This document shows, piece by piece, positions 1-5,669 of a DNA stretch of 32,246 bases. The DNA comes from Methylobacterium iners (GTDB lineage Bacteria; Pseudomonadota; Alphaproteobacteria; Rhizobiales; Beijerinckiaceae): NCBI RefSeq assembly GCF_022179305.1, contig NZ_BPQP01000060.1:1-32246 (forward strand), written 5' to 3'. The position numbers were made by a program, and so were the translations under genes. Numbering within the stretch: the stretch's first letter is position 1; every line of letters begins with the position of its first letter. The notes under the pieces were generated by a model. The model was not told where the DNA came from and did no database searches. It worked only from the letters and a program-made list of their open reading frames with translations.

Positions 1-58
1 TGACGCTCCAGGCGTCCGGGACAGGACGCGGCGAGCGAAGCGACCAACGAGGAGCGTA

Positions 59-781
59 TCAGGGCACCACGTGCGTTGAGGGCGCCTGGCCGGTGAGGAT
101 CGCGGTGATCGAGCTCGGGGCGTGGACCGAGCCCACGACGATCGAGAGCCGGCTCTCGCGGGCCAGCGCGAAGGCCGCGGTGTCCATGATCTTGAGGTCG
201 CGGGCGATCGCCTCGTCATGGGTCAGGCGGTCGTAGCGGGTCGCGGTCGGGTCCTTCTTCGGATCGGCGGAATAGACGCCGTCGACCTGCGTCGCCTTGA
301 GCACGGCGTCGCAGCGCAGCTCGGCTCCGCGCAGCACCGCCGCCGTGTCGGTGGTGAAGAAGGGGTTGCCGGTGCCGCCGGCGAGCACCACGACCTGCCC
401 CTTGTCGAGATGGTGCAGGGCGGGCTGCCGCGCGAAGGTCTCGCAGATCGTCGGCATCGAGACCGCCGACATGGTCCGGGCCGTGACGCCGGCCGCGTTG
501 AGGGCGGTCTCGATGGCGAGCGAGTTCATCACGGTCGCCATCATGCCCAAGGAATCGCCGGTGGCCCGGTCGATCCAGCCCGCCGAGGAGATCCGCGCGC
601 CGCGGATCATGTTGCCGCCGCCGACCACCAGGGCGACCTGGATGCCGGCCGCCAGGGTCCGGGCGACGTCCTCGGCGATTCCGGCCAGCGTCGGGGGGTG
701 CAGCCAGTAGCCGTCCGGGGCGGCGAGCGCCTCGCCCGAGAGCTTCACCAGGACACGGGCAAACGGTGTCGTCTCCGGCAT
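59..781 (-). CDS. pyrH: UMP kinase (uridylate kinase)
   Basis: Cytoplasmic UMP kinase, phosphorylating UMP to UDP in pyrimidine nucleotide synthesis. The 240-residue length is normal for the bacterial PyrH/amino-acid-kinase fold. Visible motifs are KLSGEAL (13-19), the phosphate-binding GGGNMIRG (54-61), AGGTGNPFFTTDTAA (134-148) and DGVYSADPKKDP (167-178). I chose the ATG at 781, not an in-frame start 33 nt upstream, because AGGGA lies about 8 nt before it and the family motif KLSGEAL then falls at the usual distance. It is third in the order rpsB-tsf-pyrH. In this group frr normally follows, which would be just left of position 1. A 185-bp gap with a hairpin and a repeat-like element separates it from tsf, so it may have its own promoter or depend on readthrough. 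Identity is secure. Confidence 0.97.
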   Translation of the reverse strand: MPETTPFARVLVKLSGEALAAPDGYWLHPPTLAGIAEDVARTLAAGIQVALVVGGGNMIRGARISSAGWIDRATGDSLGMMATVMNSLAIETALNAAGVTARTMSAVSMPTICETFARQPALHHLDKGQVVVLAGGTGNPFFTTDTAAVLRGAELRCDAVLKATQVDGVYSADPKKDPTATRYDRLTHDEAIARDLKIMDTAAFALARESRLSIVVGSVHAPSSITAILTGQAPSTHVVP

Positions 782-842
782 CGGGCCTGTCCCTTGTTGC
801 CGGCTCTCGCGCAAGCCGGCCTGGAAATCGGAAGCGGGACGG

Positions 843-893
843 CTTCTAGAGCATTTTCGCGGGCGGTGGATACGGCGCGCGGATCAAAAATGC
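843..893. repeat. GAGCATTTTC-type palindromic element
   Basis: The stretch begins TTCTAGAGCATTTTCGC and contains GCATTTT (851-857) mirrored by AAAATGC (887-893). From memory, elements of the form TCTAGAGCATTTTC...GAAAATGCTC are scattered between genes in Rhizobiales. This looks like one, partly degenerate. It lies between tsf and pyrH. Only one copy is seen in the window, so repeat status is inference. Confidence 0.4.
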
Positions 894-912
894 GGGTCCT
901 CGGAACCGACGA

Positions 913-940
913 AGGGCGGCGGCCTCGCGGCCACCGCCCT
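913..940 (-). terminator. Strong hairpin downstream of tsf
   Basis: AGGGCGGCGGCC (913-924) and GGCCACCGCCCT (929-940) form a 12-bp stem. The one mismatch on the plus strand becomes a G-U pair in the minus-strand transcript, where the loop reads GCGA, a GNRA-type tetraloop. It begins about 26 nt after the tsf stop codon. No good U-run follows, so it may be a 3'-end stabiliser or partial terminator, not a strict intrinsic terminator. Confidence 0.5.
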
Positions 941-966
941 GTCGCGAGACGGAAAACGGCGCGAAG

Positions 967-1887
967 CTAGCGCGACATCGCCGCGACTTCGGCCGCGAAG
1001 TCCGGACCCTCGTCCTTCTCGATGCCCTCGCCGAGGGCGTAGCGCACGAAGCCCGTGAGCGCGACCGGGGCGCCGACCTTGCCGGCCGCCTCCTTGAGGA
1101 CCTGCGACACGGTCTTGGAGCCGTCATGCACGAAGGGCTGCTCCAGGAGGGTGACCTCCTTGTAGTAGGTCTTGAGGCCGCTCTCGACGATCTTGGCCAG
1201 CACGTGGTCGGGCTTGCCGGCGTTCTTCTCGCGCAGGATGTTGCTCTCGCGCTCGAGCGTCGCGGCATCGACGCCCGACGCGTCGAGGGCGACGGGGTTC
1301 GTCGCGGCGACATGCATCGCGATCTGCCGGCCCAGCGTCGAGAGCGCCTCGACGTCGCCCTCGGATTCAAGGGCGACGAGCACGCCGATCTTGCCCAAGC
1401 CCTCGCTGACCTGGGCGTGGACGTAGGTCGCGATCACGCCCTTGGTGACGTCGAGCTTGGCGACCCGGCGCAGGGTCATGTTCTCGCCGATCGTGGCGAT
1501 AAGGTTGGAGAGGGTCTCCTTCACGGTCGAGGTGGCGCCCGGATAATGGGCGGCCTCGAGCCCATCGAGGGTGCCGTCGGTGTTGAGCGCGAGCTTGGCG
1601 GCCTCGCGGGCGAAGGCCTGGAAGCCGTCGTTGCGGGCGACGAAGTCGGTCTCGGAATTCACCTCGACGATCGCGGCGTGGCGGCCGGAGGATTCCACCG
1701 CGACGAGGCCCTCGGCGGCGACGCGGCCGGCCTTCTTGGCGGCCTTGGCGAGGCCCTTCTTGCGCAGCCAGTCGACCGCGGCCTCGATGTCGCCGCCGGT
1801 CTCGTTGAGCGCGCCCTTGCAATCCATCATGCCCGCGCCGGTCTTCTCGCGCAGGTCCTTCACCATCGCTGCGGTGATGTTGGCCAT
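967..1887 (-). CDS. tsf: Translation elongation factor Ts
   Basis: Nucleotide-exchange factor that reloads EF-Tu with GTP. The 306-residue length is normal for alphaproteobacteria. The N-terminal UBA-like segment (residues about 4-55, including [16 protein letters not shown]) is followed by the diagnostic [10 protein letters not shown] (77-86) and the dimerisation/core domains. The ATG at 1887 is preceded by GAGGGGA at good spacing. It lies 108 bp downstream of rpsB on the same strand, the classical order, with a hairpin in the gap that could set the S2:EF-Ts ratio. Nothing is odd in the protein. Confidence 0.98.
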   Translation of the reverse strand: MANITAAMVKDLREKTGAGMMDCKGALNETGGDIEAAVDWLRKKGLAKAAKKAGRVAAEGLVAVESSGRHAAIVEVNSETDFVARNDGFQAFAREAAKLALNTDGTLDGLEAAHYPGATSTVKETLSNLIATIGENMTLRRVAKLDVTKGVIATYVHAQVSEGLGKIGVLVALESEGDVEALSTLGRQIAMHVAATNPVALDASGVDAATLERESNILREKNAGKPDHVLAKIVESGLKTYYKEVTLLEQPFVHDGSKTVSQVLKEAAGKVGAPVALTGFVRYALGEGIEKDEGPDFAAEVAAMSR

Positions 1888-1921
1888 GGCCGGTCCCCTC
1901 GTTCCATCGTCAGATGATAAG

Positions 1922-1953
1922 AACCCGGCGCTTGGGCTCGCGAGCGCCGGGTT
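1922..1953 (-). terminator. rpsB-tsf intergenic hairpin (attenuator-like)
   Basis: AACCCGGCGCT (1922-1932) and AGCGCCGGGTT (1943-1953) are a perfect 11-bp inverted repeat with a 10-nt loop. In the minus-strand transcript the stem is followed by UUCUUAU, a weak U-rich tail. It lies about 43 nt after rpsB and about 35 nt before tsf. Partial termination between these two genes is known in other bacteria, and I infer a similar role here. Confidence 0.6.
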
Positions 1954-1995
1954 TCGCAGTCTCTCGGGTCGAAGCGGCGCGGGCCGCCTGAAGGC

Positions 1996-3075
1996 TCAGG
2001 CCGCGGCGGCGGCCTCGGCGAAGCTGCGGGCCTGCTCGACCCAGCCGTCGCGGCCGATGCGGCCGTTGAGCTTGAGGTCGGCGTCGACCTTAGCGATGTC
2101 GGCCTCGGTCATCGCGGCGATCTGCCAGTAATGGTAGATGCCGGCGTCGTTCAGCTTCTGCACCATCTGCGGGCCGGCGCCGTGCAGCTTCGAGAGGTCG
2201 TCCGGCGCGCCGCGCGGGGCCGAGAGCAGCTCGAAATGCTCCGTCGACTCGACGAGCGCGGCCACCTCGGCGGGGGTGATCGCGTCGGACTCGGCCGAGA
2301 CCGCGCCCTGGACGGCGAGATCATCGTTGGCGGGCAGCTCCTCGGGAACCGGGGCCTCGGAGGCGCCGAGGTCGACGCCGCTCGAACCCTGGCCGCGCGA
2401 GATGCCGTCGATGGCCGCGCGGGCGATGAGGTCGCAATAGAGCGCGATGGCGCGGCCCGCATCGTCGTTGGCCGGCACAACGTAGGTGATGCCGTCGGGG
2501 TTGCAGTTGGTGTCGACGATGGCAGCGACGGGGATGCCGAGGCGCTGGGCCTCCTTGATCGCGAGCTGCTCCTTGTTCGTGTCGATCACGAACAGGAGGT
2601 CGGGCACGCCGCCCATGTCCTTGATGCCGCCGAGCGCCTTCTCGAGCTTTTCCTTCTCGCGGGCGAGCATGAGGCGCTCCTTCTTGGTGAGGCCGACGGC
2701 CCCGCCCTCCAGGGTCTCGTCGACCTTGCGCAGGCGCTGGATCGAGCCCGAGATGGTCTTCCAGTTGGTCAGCATGCCGCCGAGCCAGCGGGAGTTGACG
2801 TAGTACTGGGCCGAGCGCTTGGCGGCCTCGGCGATGGTGTCGGCGGCCTGGCGCTTGGTGCCGACGAACAGCACGCGACCGCCCTTCGCCACGGTGTCGC
2901 TCACGGCCTGGAGCGCCTGGTGGAGCGCCGGCACGGTCTGGGCGAGGTCGATGATGTGGATGTTGTTGCGCGTCCCGAAGATGTAGGACTGCATCTTCGG
3001 GTTCCAGCGGTGCGACTGGTGTCCGAAATGGGCGCCGGCTTCGAGAAGCTGACGCATCGTGAAATCAACGGCCAT
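1996..3075 (-). CDS. rpsB: 30S ribosomal protein S2 with HhH C-terminal extension
   Basis: Small-subunit ribosomal protein S2. Residues 1-228 are the conserved S2 core ([19 protein letters not shown], 10-28; [14 protein letters not shown], 95-108; [12 protein letters not shown], 158-169). The protein is 359 residues, about 100 longer than the usual enterobacterial S2. The extra part is an acidic Ala/Pro/Glu-rich linker (229-285) followed by a helix-hairpin-helix-like domain (about 290-353: [20 protein letters not shown], then [19 protein letters not shown]). From memory, the same module occurs at the C-terminus of L21 and NuoE proteins in Rhizobiales. The ATG at 3075 is chosen for [19 protein letters not shown] and the CGGAGAG ribosome site; the open frame continues upstream to 4290 but only as a shadow of the GGDEF gene. 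Confidence 0.98.
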   Translation of the reverse strand: MAVDFTMRQLLEAGAHFGHQSHRWNPKMQSYIFGTRNNIHIIDLAQTVPALHQALQAVSDTVAKGGRVLFVGTKRQAADTIAEAAKRSAQYYVNSRWLGGMLTNWKTISGSIQRLRKVDETLEGGAVGLTKKERLMLAREKEKLEKALGGIKDMGGVPDLLFVIDTNKEQLAIKEAQRLGIPVAAIVDTNCNPDGITYVVPANDDAGRAIALYCDLIARAAIDGISRGQGSSGVDLGASEAPVPEELPANDDLAVQGAVSAESDAITPAEVAALVESTEHFELLSAPRGAPDDLSKLHGAGPQMVQKLNDAGIYHYWQIAAMTEADIAKVDADLKLNGRIGRDGWVEQARSFAEAAAAA

Positions 3076-3116
3076 GATCTTTGTGCTCTCCGGTTGATGC
3101 CGCCGCGGAGGAAAGC

Positions 3117-3136
3117 GATCGGCCCGAGAGCCGATC
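3117..3136 (-). promoter_or_regulatory. Hairpin in the rpsB leader
   Basis: GATCGGC (3117-3123) and GCCGATC (3130-3136) form a perfect 7-bp stem with a 6-nt loop, about 41 nt before the rpsB start codon. Ribosomal protein leaders, including those of rpsB, often carry autoregulatory RNA structures. No specific family can be assigned by eye. Confidence 0.35.
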
Positions 3137-3190
3137 ACCGGAAACGCCTCATTCAGGCATGAGGCCGACTCCGCGTGTGGAATGGGCGGG

Positions 3191-3219
3191 GCCTTAGCAG
3201 AACGGGGATGCGCAGACAA
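3191..3219 (-). promoter_or_regulatory. Candidate housekeeping promoter of rpsB
   Basis: Reading the minus strand, TTGTCT (3219-3214) and TAAGGC (3196-3191) are separated by exactly 17 nt. This places a start near 3184 and gives a leader of about 109 nt that contains the 3117-3136 hairpin. The -10 match is only partial. Confidence 0.4.
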
Positions 3220-3225
3220 GACGCG

Positions 3226-3244
3226 GGAGCCCGGACCGGGCTCC
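3226..3244 (-). terminator. Near-perfect palindrome after the GGDEF gene
   Basis: GGAGCCCGGACCGGGCTCC is a 9-bp perfect inverted repeat around a single central base, 16 nt beyond the stop codon of the GGDEF gene. In the minus-strand transcript it is followed by CGCGUCUUGUCU. It probably separates the GGDEF transcript from the rpsB promoter just downstream; the U-tract is poor. Confidence 0.5.
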
Positions 3245-3260
3245 GCCGCGCCGACCAGCG

Positions 3261-4484
3261 TCAGGCCGCCTCGGCCTCCATCGCCGGGCCTGGGAAGCCG
3301 GGGCGCTCGGGCGCCGACGCCACGCGGTTGCGGCCGGCGCGCTTGGCCGCGTAGAGCGCGCCGTCGGCGGCCGCGATCAGGGCGCTGACATCCGCTCCCG
3401 GCGCGAGGATGCTGGCGACCCCGAAGCTGGCCGTCACGACGCCGCCGACGGCCGGATGAGGGATCGCCGCCGCCTCGATCGCCGCGCGCAGGGACTCGGC
3501 CGCCTTCAGCGCCGTCGCGAGGTCGCTTCCCGGCAACAGCACGAGGATCTCCTCGCCGCCGAAGCGGAAGGCCGCGCCGCCCTGCGCCCGCGCCGCGGCG
3601 GCCCCGCAGGCGCTCACGGCGTTCAGGCAGTCGTCCCCCGCGAGATGCCCGCAGCTGTCGTTGAACCTCTTGAAGTGATCGATGTCGAAGAGGATCGCCG
3701 AGACGAGGCGCGGCTCGCCCTCGGCGGCCTTCCAGATCGTGTTCGTCAGCTTCGTGAGGTGGCGGCGGTTGTACAGCCCCGTCAGCGGATCGGTGCAGGC
3801 GAGCGCCTCCACCTGATCGTGCAGGAGCTTGCCGCGCAGGGCGAAGAGGAAGCTGCGCCGCTCCCCCTGCTCCAGGAGATAGGTCGTGACCGCGATGAGC
3901 AAGCAGGCGGTCACGAAGAACATGACGATGCCGAGATACGTCTCGGCATCGAAGGCCCCCGAGATCCAGGTGGTCCCGAGCTGCAACGCCAGCATGCAGG
4001 CGAGGCCGTAGGCCGCGTACCGGAAGCTGACGCGCTGCACGATGGTGGAGAACATCATGATCAGCAGGCTGCCGTACTGGTAATTGAGCCGATGCGGGCT
4101 CTCGCTGAAGATCATCGCCACCATCGGCAGCGAGATCGCCAGGATGCCGACATGGATCGCCAGGATCTCCTGAGCCCTGATCGACGGCTTGTAGCGGTCG
4201 GCGGCCCACAGGATCGCGATCACGGCCGGGGTGAAGACCCCCAGGCGGGCCACGATCATGGTCGTGAACATGTCGTTCAGCGTCGCCCAATCCACCAGCA
4301 GGAACACGTCGTAGAGCAGGACCGCGATGATCCCCGTCACGATCAGGATCCGCGAGCGGCGGGTCCCGGAGATGCGCTCGAACTCGGCCTCGACGGGGGG
4401 CGCGAAGGCGAGCCGCCGGAACCTGCCGGCGATCTCGCGCTCGACCTCCTCGATCGAGATGATGTGCCCGTCGTTCGGCGGCAT
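3261..4484 (-). CDS. Membrane-bound GGDEF protein (probable diguanylate cyclase)
   Basis: Probably makes the second messenger c-di-GMP from GTP at the cytoplasmic membrane. The 407 residues comprise a short N-terminal cytoplasmic part, about six hydrophobic segments (roughly 44-66, 70-95, 107-127, 136-150, 156-172, 183-204) and a GGDEF domain (about 225-385) that starts with [12 protein letters not shown] (232-243). The metal site [11 protein letters not shown] (266-276) and signature GGEE (309-312) are intact, so activity is plausible. The fifth signature residue is Ile instead of Phe. The RxxD product-inhibition site is absent: the tetrad five residues before GGEE reads AQGG. The membrane part matches no sensor family I can name. 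The ATG at 4484 has AAGGGA about 12 nt upstream. The gene appears monocistronic. Confidence 0.9.
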   Translation of the reverse strand: MPPNDGHIISIEEVEREIAGRFRRLAFAPPVEAEFERISGTRRSRILIVTGIIAVLLYDVFLLVDWATLNDMFTTMIVARLGVFTPAVIAILWAADRYKPSIRAQEILAIHVGILAISLPMVAMIFSESPHRLNYQYGSLLIMMFSTIVQRVSFRYAAYGLACMLALQLGTTWISGAFDAETYLGIVMFFVTACLLIAVTTYLLEQGERRSFLFALRGKLLHDQVEALACTDPLTGLYNRRHLTKLTNTIWKAAEGEPRLVSAILFDIDHFKRFNDSCGHLAGDDCLNAVSACGAAAARAQGGAAFRFGGEEILVLLPGSDLATALKAAESLRAAIEAAAIPHPAVGGVVTASFGVASILAPGADVSALIAAADGALYAAKRAGRNRVASAPERPGFPGPAMEAEAA

Positions 4485-4502
4485 GAAGCGGCAGATCCCT
4501 TC

Positions 4503-4531
4503 TAGACAGTCTCAGGTTAGACAGCCGAGGT
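4503..4531. repeat. Imperfect tandem repeat upstream of the GGDEF gene
   Basis: TAGACAGTCTCAGGT (4503-4517) is followed directly by TAGACAGCCGAGGT (4518-4531), two copies differing by one base and one indel. It lies about 20-50 nt upstream of the GGDEF start codon, so it could be a binding site for a regulator or polymerase. Confidence 0.35.
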
Positions 4532-4777
4532 TACCTGGATCTTTACGCCTTCCGGGAAAACTTAGCGATGCTTGGATCAATGCAGACGATCCGTGCTTTC
4601 GGCTCTCATCGCATTTGATGATGACCCCTGAATACACGCTCTATGTTCTAGGGGTTAGGACCTGGCGAATACAAAATGCCGGGACTGGGAGCGTCACCGC
4701 GCATGGGGGCCATTCCGCTAGTGCAACGCCGGCGGCCCTGAGTGGCGGCGGGCGAGGCCGCAGCGCCGCCGAAGGGG

Positions 4778-4786
4778 TTATCCACA
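4778..4786 (+). promoter_or_regulatory. Perfect DnaA-box sequence TTATCCACA
   Basis: TTATCCACA matches the strongest consensus DnaA-binding 9-mer exactly. It is the only copy I noticed, with no adjacent AT-rich unwinding region or iterated boxes, so this is not an origin. It might titrate DnaA or regulate a flanking gene, or be chance. Confidence 0.35.
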
Positions 4787-4964
4787 GGATGCGGGATTTC
4801 CCCCGGAACCGGCCGAGAAGCCCTTTTCACGGGCAAGCTTCACTGTCTTAATGCAACCTTAACGAGTCAGGAACCCGGCGCCAAGAGCGAGTCCTGCCTC
4901 GGACGATGAGCTTGAGGTTGCGCAATCGCGTGTCGCCGCAAGCTGCGAAGCGTGGGGTCCCGTC

Positions 4965-5609
4965 ATGCGCCTCGTCATCGCCTGCCTGATCGGCGGCCTC
5001 ACGACCGCCTGCGACTCGCCCAGCCTCCGGGTGACGCAGTTCCAGTTCGCCTCCTCGGACACGCTCGCGACCACCGGCAACCTGCGCCTGGTGACCGAGC
5101 GGCTGCGGCCGATGCCGGACGGGCACCCCCCGCTTCCCACCGTCTGCACCGAGCCGAGCCCGGACTACGCCATCGCCTTCGGCCAGAAGTTGGACGGCAC
5201 CGCCAAGGTGACGCTGCCGCAGGGCTCGGGGGAAGGCGGTCTCAAGCTCGAGACCACGGAAGTCGCGACGCAGCTCGCGGGGCGCACGGCCGGCGTCCTC
5301 GCCCTGCGCGACGGCCTCTACGCCGCCTGCCAGGCCTACGCCAACGGCACGATCGGCCACGACGCCTACGCGATGATCCTCAGCCAGTACGGCACGCTCC
5401 TCGTGGCGCTGGCGAGCGACAAGCCGGAGATCGCCGGCATCGGCAACGGCGACCCGGGCCGGTGCGCGACGCTCTCGGCGCTGCTCGTCTCCTGCATCAG
5501 CGAGTTCGACCGCACGCGCCTGACGCCGTCGCAGAACCCGCTCCTGAGCGAGCGCTTCTGCCGGGCGGTGCTGGCCCGCGGCCTGAACTATGGTGCCGGC
5601 CGAGGCTGA
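4965..5609 (+). CDS. Putative lipoprotein, partner of the patatin-like gene
   Basis: A 214-residue protein I do not recognise. The start has a short positive/hydrophobic leader, MRLVIACLIGGLTTAC, ending at Cys16 in a lipobox-like setting (LTTAC), so the mature protein is probably a lipid-anchored periplasmic or outer-membrane protein. Later Cys residues near the middle and C-terminus (TVCTEP, YAACQAYA, GRCATL, VSCISE, RFCRAV) could form disulfides. The ATG at 4965 follows a TGGGG patch. It ends 60 bp before the patatin-like gene on the same strand with no terminator between, so they are probably co-transcribed. A joint role at the membrane is inference only. Confidence 0.7.
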   Translation: MRLVIACLIGGLTTACDSPSLRVTQFQFASSDTLATTGNLRLVTERLRPMPDGHPPLPTVCTEPSPDYAIAFGQKLDGTAKVTLPQGSGEGGLKLETTEVATQLAGRTAGVLALRDGLYAACQAYANGTIGHDAYAMILSQYGTLLVALASDKPEIAGIGNGDPGRCATLSALLVSCISEFDRTRLTPSQNPLLSERFCRAVLARGLNYGAGRG

Positions 5610-5669
5610 CGGACCCCGAACCGAGAGACAATCCACATCAGGCAGCAGGTCAAGCTGGGAGAGGGCCCG

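Larger units (their letters stand above)
4485..4964. other. 480-bp gap between divergent genes
   Basis: No convincing gene. The GGDEF gene reads left and the lipoprotein gene reads right, so both promoters should lie here. The sequence is more AT-rich than its surroundings at about 4500-4690 and 4840-4870. It holds an imperfect 15-nt tandem repeat (4503-4531), a loose inverted repeat ACCCCT/AGGGGT (4624-4629, 4650-4655), a DnaA-box match (4778-4786) and the 8-bp palindrome TTGCGCAA (4918-4925). Short open frames here have no codon or homology support. Confidence 0.6.

Noticed and set aside
1-58. Inverted repeat ACGCTCC/GGAGCGT after pyrH
   Set aside because: Only 7-bp arms with a 41-nt loop; likely chance.
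1996-4290. 764-codon minus-strand frame joining rpsB to a long N-terminal part
   Set aside because: The N-terminal part is the shifted-frame shadow of the GGDEF gene, with Arg/Gly-rich nonsense composition; the true S2 start is at 3075.
4778-4786. Replication origin suggested by a perfect DnaA box
   Set aside because: Single box, no clustered boxes or AT-rich unwinding region, and no dnaA, parA or hemE-type neighbours.
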